This document shows positions 1 to 9,500 of a DNA stretch of 64,000 nucleotides, piece by piece; position 1 is the stretch's first letter; every line of letters begins with the position of its first letter. The notes beneath the pieces are model-generated. The model ran no database searches and was not told the origin of the DNA. It worked only from the letters and a program-made list of their open reading frames with translations. Source of the DNA: Eurosta solidaginis (taxonomy: Eukaryota; Arthropoda; Insecta; Diptera; Tephritidae); assembly GCF_040869045.1 (NCBI RefSeq), contig NC_090323.1, positions 38,186,066 through 38,250,065 of the forward strand, in the 5' to 3' direction. The translations under genes were made by a program, and so were the position numbers.

Positions 1-648
1 CTTGGCAACCACGCTACTGTTGGCAGCCATAATTTCGAAATAGTAAAAGACTTCGTTTATTTGGGAACCAGCATCAACATTAGCAACAACATCAGCACTG
101 AAATCCAGCGAAGAATCAATCTTGCCAATAAATGCTACTTTGGACTAGGTAGGCAATTGAAAAGTAAAGTCCTCTCTCGGCGAACGAAAATCATACTCTA
201 CAAGTCACTTATCGTACCCGTCCTGCTATATGGGGCAGAAGCATGGACCATGACAACAGCAGATGAAGCGGCTTTGGGAGTGTTCGAGAGAAAAGTTCTT
301 CGAAAGATTTATGGACCTCTACGCGTTGGCGATGGCGAGTACCGAAGAAGATTTAATGATGAGCTGTACGAGCTATACGCAGACATCAACATAGTCCAGC
401 GAATTAAAACGCAGCGGCTGCGCTGGCTAGGACATGTTATGCGAATGAAAGATGATGCTCCGGCCAAGAAAGTGTTTCTATCGGAACCCGCCTATGGAAG
501 CAGAGGTAGAGGGCGGCCCCCACTCCGTTGGAAGGACCAGGTGGAAAACGATTTAAACTCCCTTGGTGTGACCAATTGGCGCCGGTTGGCGGAGCGAAGG
601 AGCGACTGGCGCGCCTTGTTGGACGGCCATAACCGTTTAGACGGTTAA
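1..648 (+). CDS. LINE reverse transcriptase C-terminal part, RTE-like (partial, enters at left edge)
   Basis: The frame is open from base 1 to the stop at 646-648, so the 5' part lies outside the window. It shows the tail of a non-LTR reverse transcriptase: FVYLGTSIN near the start (thumb region), LLYGAEAWT (~residues 75-85), FERKVLRKIYGP (~95-107), RLRWLGHVMRM (~140-150) and a basic GRGRPPLRW segment (~170). This block is typical of RTE and related LINE proteins. The polymerase would copy the element RNA at a nicked chromosomal site. The unconventional TTG at 61 is not a real start. No frameshift is visible in the visible part. The 3' end carries a short tandem-repeat tail, which is an RTE trait. 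Clade assignment is inferred. Confidence 0.8.
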   Translation, partial: LGNHATVGSHNFEIVKDFVYLGTSINISNNISTEIQRRINLANKCYFGLGRQLKSKVLSRRTKIILYKSLIVPVLLYGAEAWTMTTADEAALGVFERKVLRKIYGPLRVGDGEYRRRFNDELYELYADINIVQRIKTQRLRWLGHVMRMKDDAPAKKVFLSEPAYGSRGRGRPPLRWKDQVENDLNSLGVTNWRRLAERRSDWRALLDGHNRLDG

Positions 649-675
649 GCGCCAATTAAGTAAGTAAGTAAGTAA
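649..675 (+). repeat. LINE 3' terminus with (TAAG)n tail
   Basis: Immediately after the LINE stop codon come GCGCCAAT and four and three-quarter TAAG units (657-675). A second relic of the same family at 45.8 kb ends in the same GCGCCAAT followed by ATG repeats. The 3' untranslated region is therefore only about 10 bp, and the tail is a microsatellite rather than poly(A). Confidence 0.75.
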
Positions 676-1101
676 CGACAAAAGTGAAAAATGAGAGAAT
701 AAAGTAAACATAGAAAACAAGACAAAGTGAAAACGAAAATCAAATCGGCAGCCACAAAAAATAAAAATTAGAGAATAAAGCAAACTCAAAAAGTAAAAAC
801 AATAGTGGTAACACAAAAAGTAAAATAATTCAAACTAAAGGATGAAGAAAAGTATCAACAAACACAAGACATAAAAACAAAGTAAATATCAGACCAAGCC
901 AGAACCGAAGACATCAGTAGCAGCAACAACAACAAGAACATCAGGAGCAACAACGAAGGGCGAAGCCGATAGCGCAGTAGAAGACAATAGAAGCAGCTAG
1001 TCGTAAGAATAATATTTGTATGTGCTAATGTATGTATCTAATTTTGCATTTTCATTTTACTCTTTGATTTGATTTGTATTGGTTTTGAAAATATTGCGAA
1101 A
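676..1101 (+). other. A-rich non-coding leader before a Gypsy gag gene
   Basis: This is A-rich sequence without a long open frame, containing a CAGCAACAACAACAAGAAC-type stretch around 920-945. A-rich untranslated leaders are usual upstream of gag in Gypsy elements. I could not find an LTR or primer-binding site here, so the 5' end of the element may be lost or displaced by the RTE-like LINE. Confidence 0.4.
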
Positions 1102-2178
1102 ATGGAAGCAAGTGAAATAAGAGCGTTGACGGTTGACGAGTTAAGAGCGAAATTGAGAGAGCTCAATTTGAATGCAAACGGGTTAAAGAGAGATTTGCAA
1201 GATAGGTTATTAGCACATTTCAATTCAAATGAAGTAAATGATCAGAGTGATGATGGTAGTGAAAATTCGTTTACAACAGTAGCAAATGCAGGTGCAGGGG
1301 CGTTGCAAATAAATAGAACAGATAGGGTTGCTTTCACACTTTGTGATATCAAAGAGAGCATATCTGCGTTTAGCGGTGACAATTCCATTGACGTGAAACA
1401 TTGGATTGTTGAGTTTGAAGACGTGGCTGATGCAGTGGGCTGGAATCAGTTGCAAAAGTTTGTTTATGCGAAACAACTTTTGACTGGTGCTGCTAAAATA
1501 TTTGCGCGTGGATTAGTAGGGGTAAGAAATTGGATTTCTCTTAAAAATGCTCTAGTTGACGAATTCGGTGAAAGGATATGCGCTGCAGAAATTCATCACG
1601 CTTTAAGAAATAGACGTAAACAAACAAAAGAAAGTTTGAATGAGTACTTATACGTTTTAATAGAAATGGGCAAACCCATATCGCTGGATGATCAAAGTAT
1701 TATTTCGTACTTTGTAGAGGGAATTCCAGATACCAGGGCTAATAAAATAATGTTGTACCAAGCAAAAAATTTAAAAGAATTAAAAGAACAATTGCGCGTG
1801 TATGAAAGGGTGAAAGGGCCTCACTATTCGGTAAATAAGGCGAGTGCACCTCAATCACCAGCGAGTTTTAGTGATAATAAAGACAAACAGAACAGTTCTA
1901 AAAAAATTTGTTTTAAATGCAACAAAGAGGGTCACATAGCAAAGGGCTGTGGAAAAGTAAGCAATGTAAAATGCTTCAAATGTAAACAAATTGGACACTA
2001 TTCGTACGAGTGCAAAGAAAAGGCTAAAGATGTGAAAAGCGAGCCTATGAACATGATAAAAGAGGGTAGAGCTGATAATGTAGCAAAGAAAGCTAACGAT
2101 TTTTATTTTCTTGAAATGAATAATATTACGTTTTCTGCTTTGGTCGATACCGGTAGCAAATATAGCATAATGAGGTGA
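1102..2178 (+). CDS. Gypsy-type Gag with SAP domain and zinc knuckles, running into protease
   Basis: The ATG at 1102 (MEASEIRALTVDEL) is the first good start in an open frame. Residues ~5-40 (LTVDELRAKLRELNLNANG) look like a SAP DNA/RNA-binding helix pair. A retrotransposon capsid region follows. Two CCHC knuckles lie near residues 270 and 290 (CFKCNKEGHIAKGC and CFKCKQIGHYSYEC) and would bind the packaged RNA. The frame ends just after the aspartic protease motif LVDTGSKYSIM (~residue 348), where a frameshift moves the protease to another frame. Gag forms the particle in which the RNA is reverse transcribed. There is no envelope gene nearby. Gypsy/Ty3 membership is inferred from the knuckles and following protease. 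Confidence 0.8.
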   Translation: MEASEIRALTVDELRAKLRELNLNANGLKRDLQDRLLAHFNSNEVNDQSDDGSENSFTTVANAGAGALQINRTDRVAFTLCDIKESISAFSGDNSIDVKHWIVEFEDVADAVGWNQLQKFVYAKQLLTGAAKIFARGLVGVRNWISLKNALVDEFGERICAAEIHHALRNRRKQTKESLNEYLYVLIEMGKPISLDDQSIISYFVEGIPDTRANKIMLYQAKNLKELKEQLRVYERVKGPHYSVNKASAPQSPASFSDNKDKQNSSKKICFKCNKEGHIAKGCGKVSNVKCFKCKQIGHYSYECKEKAKDVKSEPMNMIKEGRADNVAKKANDFYFLEMNNITFSALVDTGSKYSIMR

Positions 2179-2597
2179 GTGTGTCATACCTAATGCTAGG
2201 TGATGTGGAGCTAGACCGGGAGAAACTACATCTAAGCGGGGTAGGGAAAGGCCAACTCACGACACTGGGTTGCTTTTATTCGGAAATAAAGGTAGACGAG
2301 GCAGTTCTTCAAGTACGGTTCCATGTGGTTAGGGAAAGAGACGTACCATATGCGGCGATTATTGGTTGCGACGTTTTAAAGAAATTTTAGTTCGTAATAA
2401 AGGAAGACCAAATCCATTTTAAGTCATTGATAGGTGCCGTAGCTGCGGTTGCGGTGGAATGTAAGCGTCAGGAAGAGGTGGTGAGGCCAAGAGCGATAGA
2501 TGATACGGAGGTATCAGTCGTGCCATCTGCTGTGGTAGTTGGTAGCAACATCACTTCTGTGGACGATCAGCGTGTGATTGAAGATGGTGGGGTGTAA
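2175..2597 (+). pseudogene. Gypsy aspartic protease remainder and linker, broken
   Basis: This frame continues the retroviral-type protease that starts with the DTG motif at ~2143 in the Gag frame. Residues AAIIGCDVLKKF (ending 2387) match the conserved IIG(C/M)D...L end of retropepsins. An in-frame TAG at 2388-2390 interrupts it, but the same frame stays open (FVIKEDQIHFKSL...) to 2597, as expected for the protease-to-RT linker. Two defects are therefore visible: the Gag/protease frameshift near 2175, which could instead be a programmed shift, and the stop at 2388. Beyond ~2590 the sequence changes to an integrase C-terminus from a different position in pol, so RT and most of the integrase are missing here. 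Confidence 0.65.
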
Positions 2598-2905
2598 TAG
2601 ACCGCATAGACAAACTCCGACTCGTGCGTACTGAGTTGGCCAAGAACATACAAAACGCTTTTGAGAAATCAGCTCAACGCTACAACCTCCGAAGCAGAGT
2701 AAAACCATTCAGTGTAGGTGAAAATGTATATCGGCGCAATTTCGTTCTGAGCGACAAAGCGAATACGTTTAACGCCAAGCTAGCACCCGTTTTTGTAAAA
2801 GCTACAGTTCTCGCCACAAAAGGAAACTCCATGTATCAATTGCAAGACATACATGGTAAGATAGGGTGGTACCACGGAAAAGATATTAAGGAATGCAAGG
2901 GTTAA
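2591..2905 (+). pseudogene. Gypsy integrase C-terminal fragment
   Basis: The frame reads from about VIDRIDKLRL through YNLRSRVKPFSVGENVYRRNFVLSDK to KDIKECKG and the stop at 2903-2905. The pattern YNLR...F.VG..VYRRN....... KLAP.F........ is the C-terminal SH3-like/GPY-F-type tail of Gypsy integrases, which follows the DDE core. It directly abuts the protease linker, so either a deletion of about 2.5 kb of pol joined them within one element, or a second Gypsy element is nested here. The integrase at 7.8 kb has a quite different C-terminus, which favours two families. Confidence 0.6.
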
Positions 2906-3400
2906 AACACAAGTTACCGTCAGATAATGTCCTATAAAACAACTAAAAAAGGACAAACCTATATAAATATCTATCTCCATCCCTATTTAATTATCTCTGT
3001 TTCGCATCACGCCACCTTTTTTTTTACTTGTTTTTCCGTGCCTATAAAAGCGTCGGATTTAGACATAGCGGGGTCTTTTGCTGGATAAAGTTTGCCTTAA
3101 ACGTATATTCGCGCGATGATCCTAGTATCGGCGAAAAGTTAAAAATTGTTCGGATCTAAGTTCCACAAGTAAGGCGGAAAGTTATATATTTGCTAATCCT
3201 TCTTAGAGAAAAATAATTCTAAACGCGTAACCCGCAAATTAAAGCTATAATATTTAAAAGATCCATGAATGTTCGGATTGGTACTCACAATGACACGGAT
3301 TGGGGCTATATCGTCATCAACTTCACCATGGAAAACTCGCAGGCTTGGTTGCAGTGACAAAATTTGGAGTGATAAAATAGTTGTATAAGTGTATTATATT
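2906..3400 (+). other. Possible decayed 3' LTR region of a Gypsy element
   Basis: No open frame is present. A good TATA box (TATAAAAG, 3043-3050) sits about 140 bp after the integrase stop, which is where a 3' LTR promoter would be expected. I found no second copy in the window to define LTR borders, so this is only a suggestion. Confidence 0.3.
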
Positions 3401-5090
3401 TAAACCTTTGAAAAAAAAAATAATTCTTTTTGTTAAAAAAAAAAAAAAAGGTATATACATACATAAGTAAATGCAGTCAAGAGTCGTGAGAAATCGAGAA
3501 ATTCCAAGTTCCTCTTGACTTCCAGTATACAACTAGTTTTGTCGCGGTATAGTCCTAATAGTCTGACTAAAATCACTTTTTTTTTGGTGAAAATCGAGAA
3601 AAAAAAACCTACATATATAATAGAAAAATTTAAGTTAAACAAATTTCGGAATATGGGATGTTCAAAAAAGAAAGGGAAAAACCCGGAAACAATTTTTAAC
3701 ATAAAAAAAATGTAAAAATTAAATATTTCGAATAAAAGCAAAAATATAAGAATATGTATACTTGACCCTGGAATATAACTTAAAGACACAAGTATATACA
3801 TACTTAATATGAAAGAGAGAGAAAAATATAGTGTAGGTGACATAATTTTATTAAATTAAATGTGTGCGAAAGTTATCAATGAACTTCCTTTGAATTTAAC
3901 AAAGAAAATTATAATTTTTTTTGAGTTTCATGGTTCATGAAAATTAAAGTAAAATTAGTATAATAATATAGTTTATTATAATTAAATGTGCAAGTTAGAA
4001 AAGGAGAGAGTGATATTTTTTTAGTGATTGGAGAGAGAGAGTTTCCAATGTCTTATTGACGTTCCAATAAGAATAAGAAAACAAAAATCTGATTGCAACT
4101 CGAAGCAATCGCAATATCAAATTCTAATTAGAATATTTACATATGTGCTAAAGTACCATTTTACAGCAAAGCAGAAGAATCGTAGAAGGCCTTCATCGAG
4201 TTCCTGCAACATCAATACACGTAAGTTTATAATAAAATTGTTATATTTTCATACCGTTTGGTTTTTTTGTTTTGCATATGTGCATATAATTTTTTATTAA
4301 ACTACCGTGTTAATGATCATTAAGCATGATCAGTGAATCGTGAGAGAACGAGAGAATCAATGGTATTAGAAATGTCTATAAATTGTTTGAGATTAATATT
4401 TACTAATACTGAATTCGTAACATACTTCAAAACCGCGGAAATTTTAATCAAATAACTTATATTTGATTTAATATGATTCGTTTCTCTGTGTTAATAATAT
4501 TTCACCTGTTTAAATATCACACACTCTTTAGTAAGTTTGTAAGATTCCTTTTTGCTATAGCTTCGATTCCATGCCGTTCCTATAGGTGTTCGGACTTAAG
4601 CCTAATAGTAAATATTGGTACTTTTTTTTCTTTTTTCTTTAGTACTAAATTTAGTATGAAATCAAACTCTGATCTTTTTCTTTTTAATTGATTAGTCTTT
4701 TATTAAATAAAACATGAATTGTTAAGTTTGTAAGAATGGTCTGAAATTCGTTGTTGTTATTGCTTTACATTGGGACATCTCATTAACATCTGAGAAGTCA
4801 TGGTTGGGTGGGATAAGAGCGGTAAGTAATTGGTAGGAGAACCGCTAGACAAAAGACAAAGTGTTGTGTCGCTTTCCAAAAAAGGTTAATCAACGGTCCT
4901 ATTGAGTGATGAGGTAAGAAATTCCTTAACCCTTACGTGTGCGTAAATTTTTTCTTGTTAGGCCTTGGGTTTGTCGTAACTGGTGGTTTGGTCGGTCGTT
5001 TGGTCAACGAACCCACCTAAGTGGCTGAAGCTCCGGGACAGCTAGACGCACACGGGCAGACGCCGATCATCTTCTTCGTGCCACCAGGTA
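3401..5090. other. AT-rich non-coding stretch
   Basis: I see no gene here. There are poly(A)/poly(T) runs (for example 3411-3450), TATATACATACATA-type simple sequence and GAGAGAGAG at ~4030-4045. Open frames in this stretch have no recognisable motif and an amino-acid composition typical of AT-rich noise. Confidence 0.6.
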
Positions 5091-5169
5091 AACTTGGTAC
5101 AACTGCGAAACAATTGTCAACCCAGAGTAAGTATGCTCGTCAAAGGTCCCATAACAGGGGATAACACTA

Positions 5170-5640
5170 ACTTCAATGAGATTTGGCTTAAGGAGTTTGA
5201 AACGTTATGTTTGGCACAGGATGCGACAGAAGGCGTCGAGCAGGAGAATGTCGATCTGTCGAACATTGGGGAAAATTACGTAAAAGAAATCGAGGCATTT
5301 ATATGCCTAGGAGCAATTATATGCCTAGGAATTAGAGAAGTTCACCAGTGGAAATGAAACTGATACTAACAGATGAAATACCAGTTTATCAGCGTCCACG
5401 TAGAATGACTTTTGCAGACCAAAAATGGGTAGATGAGCAAATTACTGTCTGGTCGGAAGAAGGTATTATACAAAAGAGTTCGTCCGAATACGCCTCTCCG
5501 ATAGTACTCACTACTAAGAAAAACGGATCAAAAAGATTATGTGTAGATTATAGGAAAATAAACGAAAAAATAATACGAGATAATTTTCCTATGACAGTTG
5601 TCGATGAAGTGCTTGACAAGTTGTACGATGCGTTAGTTTT
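5170..5640 (+). pseudogene. Gypsy pol: protease-RT linker and N-terminal fingers of RT
   Basis: A linker-like stretch reaches the characteristic pre-RT motif SPVEMKLILTDEIPVYQRPRR (around 5346-5404, with a frame change near 5346). It continues through GIIQKSSSEYASPIVLTTKKNGSKRLCVDYRKIN, the RT fingers (the ASP and CVDYRKLN boxes of Ty3/Gypsy RT). A small frameshift near 5640 separates this from the palm (LDLKDGFFHV). A short duplication, ATATGCCTAGGA, occurs twice at 5299-5331. RT copies the genomic RNA into DNA inside the particle. The frame breaks mean it is inactive. Confidence 0.8.
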
Positions 5641-5646
5641 GCAACT

Positions 5647-6843
5647 TTGGATCTGAAAGATGGATTCTTTCACGTTCCTATAGAGTCAGCTTCCAGAAAA
5701 TATACTTCATTCGTGACACAAACTGGCCAGTATGAATTTTGTTTCGTATGGGACGGTACGGTAATTATATACATGGACGATATTGTTATTCCGTCTAAAG
5801 ACGAATACGAGGGTATAAAAAAACTCAAGTTGGTTCTAGAGCGCGCAAGCGAATATGGGTTAAATATACAATGGGCAAAATGTCAATTTCTGAAGCGACA
5901 AATAAATTTCCTGGGTTACATCGTTGAAATGGGGAAAATTCTACCGTCTAGTGAAAAAACCAGAGCAGTTGAAAACTTTCCGATACCGTCAAGCAAAAAG
6001 GAAATTCAACGGTTCTTGGGGCTTACGTCATTTTTCAGGCGGTTTGTGAGTAATTACGCAACGGTAGCTAAGCCATTGACAGATTTACTTAGAAATGATG
6101 CGAAATTTGTTTTGACTGATGAACATCTGATAGCTATCCAGGAGCTGAAAAGGGCTCTGACGAACGCACCCGCTTTAAGGCTGTATAATCCGACGGCGGA
6201 TACTGAGGTCCACGCAGATGCCTCGAAGTATGGATATGGAGCAGTGCTATTGCAAAGGGATGGAGAAGATCGGCTATTACACCCAGTGGAATACATGAGT
6301 AGGAAAACAACATCAACGGAGGAGAGATACAGTTCATACGAACTCGAAGTTTTGGCGGTCATAGCAGCCATGAAAAAATGGAGCATTTATCTCCGAGACG
6401 TAAAATTTAAAATTGTAACGGACTGCAATGCTTTCGCTCTCACCATGAGCAAACGAGACGTGACGGACAGAATAATGAGATGGGCCATGTACTTGCAGGA
6501 GTATGACTATACAGTTGAACACAGAGCAAGGACTCGCATGAGACATGTTGATGCTCTCAGCCGTGTATATTGTCTAATAATCGAAGATTCACTAAAATAT
6601 AGATTACGAGACGCACAGGCGGAAGATGACTGGATTAGGGCTGTTAAGAAAGTTTTAGAAAAAGACGAATATGCAAATTATTTTTTGAAAAACGACGTAT
6701 TGTACAAAGATGTAGTCAAAGAGCTGTTAGTGGTATCTGCGTCAATGGAAAATGAGATCATACGGCTGGCACACAAGCAAGGCCACTTTGCAGCCAAAAA
6801 ACACAAGAGTTGGTCGAAAAATACTATTATATACCAAACGTGA
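5647..6843 (+). CDS. Gypsy reverse transcriptase palm/thumb plus RNase H, with internal deletion
   Basis: The open segment starts at LDLKDGFFHVPI (first catalytic Asp box), then runs from YEFCFVW directly into DGTVIIYMDDIVIPS. The YMDD box is present (~residues 42-46). The usual ~40 residues between these boxes, including the PFGL.NAP.. motif, are absent, and the reading frame is preserved. FLGYIVEMGKI and RFLGLTSFFRRFV (connection) follow, then RNase H with VHADASKYGYGAVLLQ (~190), ELEVLAV (E of the active site, ~235) and IVTDCNAF (D, ~265). The tail (IRLAHKQGHFAAKKH) is the start of the integrase zinc finger. RNase H looks complete. RT cannot be functional. Ty3/Gypsy membership is firm. Confidence 0.88.
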   Translation: MDLKDGFFHVPIESASRKYTSFVTQTGQYEFCFVWDGTVIIYMDDIVIPSKDEYEGIKKLKLVLERASEYGLNIQWAKCQFLKRQINFLGYIVEMGKILPSSEKTRAVENFPIPSSKKEIQRFLGLTSFFRRFVSNYATVAKPLTDLLRNDAKFVLTDEHLIAIQELKRALTNAPALRLYNPTADTEVHADASKYGYGAVLLQRDGEDRLLHPVEYMSRKTTSTEERYSSYELEVLAVIAAMKKWSIYLRDVKFKIVTDCNAFALTMSKRDVTDRIMRWAMYLQEYDYTVEHRARTRMRHVDALSRVYCLIIEDSLKYRLRDAQAEDDWIRAVKKVLEKDEYANYFLKNDVLYKDVVKELLVVSASMENEIIRLAHKQGHFAAKKHKSWSKNTIIYQT

Positions 6844-7880
6844 GCGGTAAGGTCAGTAGGGTGGTGAAAGGATGCGTTGAGTGCATCATAACGGATGCTA
6901 AGTCAGGGAAAAGGGAAGGGATGTTGACGACAATTAACAAAGCTTGCGATCCTCTAGGTACGTATCATGTAGACCACGTAGGTCCACTTACTGAGACGCG
7001 GAAGAAATATAACCACATTTTCGTAGTAGTGGACGGATTTTCCAAATTTGTTTGGTTATATCCAACAAAGTCCACTGGGGCAGAGGAAGTAGTTCAGCGG
7101 CTACAAAAACAGGCGGCGACTTTCGGAAACCCGAATCGAATCGTGTCGGATAGGGGAAGTGCGTTTACATCGAACTTGTTTAGAGAGTACTGTGAGCGTG
7201 AGAATATACAACATTTGCAAATAGCGACGGGAGTACCTCGCGGTAACGGGCAGGTGGAGCGGGTTCACAAGATAGTCATACCCATGATTTCAAAACTATG
7301 TCACAGCGACCCAGCTCACTGGTACAGCCACGTCGACAAAGTTCAACAGATTATAAACAGTACAGCTCCGAGAAGTACGAAAGCATCTCCGTTTAAAGTT
7401 CTCACAGGATTAGAGATGCGTAGAATAGATTATCCAGATTTAAGGGAATTATATGATGAGTTAAACATTGAAGAATTAAATTTAGAGAGGGAAATGATAA
7501 GAGAACAAGCGCAGGAAAATACAAATAAAATTCAGAACGAAAATAAGAAAAATTTTAACAAGAAACGAAAGAAAGGAAAAGAATATACAGTGGGAGAATT
7601 GGTTGCCATAAAGAAAACACAATTTGGAACCAATACGAAGTTAAATGCCAAGTACTTAGGACCGTATGAGATAACCGCTAAGTTAAATCACGGGCGATAT
7701 GAGGTGAAAAAACTAGGGAATGGCGAGGGAACAAATAAAACAACCACCGTATGGGAGTTTGTGAAGCCTTGGGGTTCGTCATTGGGGTCCAATAACCCAT
7801 CAGGACGGCCGAATGTGGGAATTAATCCTGACAGTGTGGCAACACCACGGCGGAGCAAGCGTCATACGAATGAGGAGTAG
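6810..7880 (+). CDS. Gypsy integrase
   Basis: This frame overlaps the RT/RNase H frame by 34 bp, and the frameshift falls within the HHCC zinc finger: the two His lie in the previous frame (LAHKQGH) and the two Cys here (GCVECI). The DDE core is complete: D in TYHVDHVGPL (~residue 54), D in IVSDRGSAF (~112) and E in GNGQVERVHK (~148). A basic, Lys/Asn-rich coil (NKIQNENKKNFNKKRKKG) and a C-terminal GPYE.T..L.. module follow. Integrase joins the cDNA ends to the chromosome. The stop is at 7878-7880, with no envelope frame after it. Apart from the frameshift the domain reads intact. Confidence 0.88.
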   Translation: MVEKYYYIPNVSGKVSRVVKGCVECIITDAKSGKREGMLTTINKACDPLGTYHVDHVGPLTETRKKYNHIFVVVDGFSKFVWLYPTKSTGAEEVVQRLQKQAATFGNPNRIVSDRGSAFTSNLFREYCERENIQHLQIATGVPRGNGQVERVHKIVIPMISKLCHSDPAHWYSHVDKVQQIINSTAPRSTKASPFKVLTGLEMRRIDYPDLRELYDELNIEELNLEREMIREQAQENTNKIQNENKKNFNKKRKKGKEYTVGELVAIKKTQFGTNTKLNAKYLGPYEITAKLNHGRYEVKKLGNGEGTNKTTTVWEFVKPWGSSLGSNNPSGRPNVGINPDSVATPRRSKRHTNEE

Positions 7881-8100
7881 AGAATATAATAGAATTGAAT
7901 AGAGGTCAGTCGTTAATCTGTCGTCAGCCGTTAAACTCGCGTTCGCATACTAAAATCGATTTGTAACTTAAACTTAATATAATTTAACCTTTAAAACCTA
8001 AATGTTACTAATAAATACTCTTATAAATAAATGTGTTACTTTTATAAACAGTGTTGTGTGAATAAAACGAAATAGGGCTTGAGAAGGTAAGTCCTACATA
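7881..8100 (+). other. Gypsy 3' untranslated/LTR-like sequence
   Basis: After the integrase stop come purine-rich AGAGAATATAATAGAATTG and several AATAAA-type polyadenylation signals (near 8012, 8024 and 8063). This fits a 3' LTR or 3' UTR, but no matching 5' copy exists in the window, so the LTR limits are unknown. Confidence 0.4.
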
Positions 8101-8780
8101 TATATATTTTCTTTAAATGTCTTTCACCTAATTTTTTTCTCCACTAGCCACTGCCATATTTGCGCTGATTTTTTGAAAATTTTTGTATATTCAACCTTTT
8201 AATAATTTTTATTGTATGTTTTTTTTTGTTGAAAATGTTTAGTTTTTTGTATATTTTACATGTTTTAATATTTTTGGTAATTCATAATTTTTTCTTTGTA
8301 TTTTTTTGTTGATTTTTCCGAGTTTTGTATTTTTTTTTTTTTTTGTTTTGTAGAAAATTTTAAATTTTGTAATTTTTCTGCAGATATTGTTTTAAGTTTT
8401 TGTATGATATAGTAATTTTTTTAGTTTTTTTAATTTTTCCTTTTTTTGTAATTTTTGATTTTATACTTTTTTTGTAACTTTTTTTTTTTTTTGATTTTAT
8501 ACTTTTTTTTATATTTTTTTCTGATTTTATACTTTTTGAGAAATTTAAAAATGTTTGTTAATTTTTCGTTTTAATAACCGCACTTCCAATTTCCACACCT
8601 GTTGGAAGACTTGCCGTAGTAGCAGGGCTTCGGCTCACGTTCGCCATATAAAAGTTCCATTTTGGAACTTATAAAAATGTTCAGCGCACACACGCACACT
8701 GCTACACGCACACACTTTCTTTTTAATTCATTGTCTTTTTGTTCATTCCCTTTTTATAATTAATAAGAAACTTGTTTAGT
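8101..8780. other. T-rich non-coding sequence
   Basis: From 8150 to 8560 the strand is extremely T-rich, with repeated TTTTTGTAATTTTT-like motifs. From 8580 to 8780 composition is more mixed, with a TATAAAAG at ~8646 and a CACACACGCACAC tract at ~8687-8715. No gene is visible. The Copia element is inserted at its right edge. Confidence 0.6.
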
Positions 8781-8952
8781 TGTTGAAATATGATACATAA
8801 AATAGCAACCCTAAATTTGTAACAATGCGTATGTCAGATAATCTCACTCTTTTATTGTTTTTGACACTTTGATTCTCTTATTAAACGTTGAACAGTACAC
8901 TCGTGTTTTTCTTATTGATCTTTGGGAAAAAACCTCAACATAACTTTTAACA
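8781..8952 (+). repeat. Copia 5' LTR
   Basis: This is a direct repeat of 13280-13451 with TG...CA ends. Three differences from the 3' copy are seen (GATTC/GAGTC, ACGTTG/ACATTG, GTACAC/GTGCAC). Confidence 0.95.
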
Positions 8953-8967
8953 GGTTATGGGCCCAGT
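8953..8967 (+). other. Copia primer-binding site for half-tRNA iMet
   Basis: GGTTATGGGCCCAGT lies immediately after the 5' LTR. As in Drosophila copia, it is complementary to an internal part of initiator-Met tRNA rather than to its 3' end, so a cleaved tRNA 5' half would prime minus-strand DNA. This is recalled family knowledge. The sequence match itself is direct. Confidence 0.85.
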
Positions 8968-9011
8968 AAGCGCATGTTCAATTGAAAGTTAAAAAGTATA
9001 TTTTTCGTAAA

Positions 9012-9500
9012 ATGAGTTCGATGTATCAGATCGAGAAGCTGGACGATAAGAATTATGATTCTTGGACCGTTCAGATGCGCAGTGTGTTGGTGCATTCTGA
9101 GCTATGGAAAATAACGTCAGGGGAGTGCAAAAGAGACGACACAGGTGATGCTGACGAAGTGGCAAAGTGGATTGCTCGCGACGAGAAGGCTTTGGCCATG
9201 GTCACATTAAGCGTGAAGCCAACGCAACTGAATTATTTGCGGCATTGCAAAACGTCGGAAGAAGCGTGGAAAAAACTTAAAGAAGTTTATCAGCCAAGTG
9301 GTCCGGTAAGAAAAGTTTCACTTTATAAAAAGTTATTGAGCCTAAAAATGTCAGAGGGTGAAAACGTTGCGGCGTATTTGAATGTGTTCACCACAATTAT
9401 GGACAAACTAGCTGAAGTGGGCATAGAGCTAAATCAAGAGCTGGTTGCCATTATATTATTATCTAGTTTGCCAAAAAATTCGAGAATTTTGTCATTGCGA
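9012..9500 (+). pseudogene. Copia Gag, N-terminal part
   Basis: The start at 9012 (MSSMYQIEKLDDKNYDSW) is chosen because the LD..NYDSW motif is the usual beginning of Copia Gag (UBN2/gag_2 family); the open frame extends upstream without an ATG-led motif. Helical capsid-like sequence continues (SEEAWKKLKEVYQ, VAAYLNVFTTIMDKL). A one-base loss near 9485, just after LPKN, throws the frame off, and the next ORF takes over with FVIAMETRDNLP. Gag packages the element RNA. Confidence 0.8.

Noticed and set aside
3433..3843. 136-residue hydrophobic minus-strand frame
   Set aside because: Composition (Phe, Ile, Leu, Tyr) is that of AT-rich noise and it includes poly(T)-encoded Phe runs.
7881..8100. 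Envelope gene after the Gypsy integrase
   Set aside because: No open frame of useful length or transmembrane segment follows the integrase stop.
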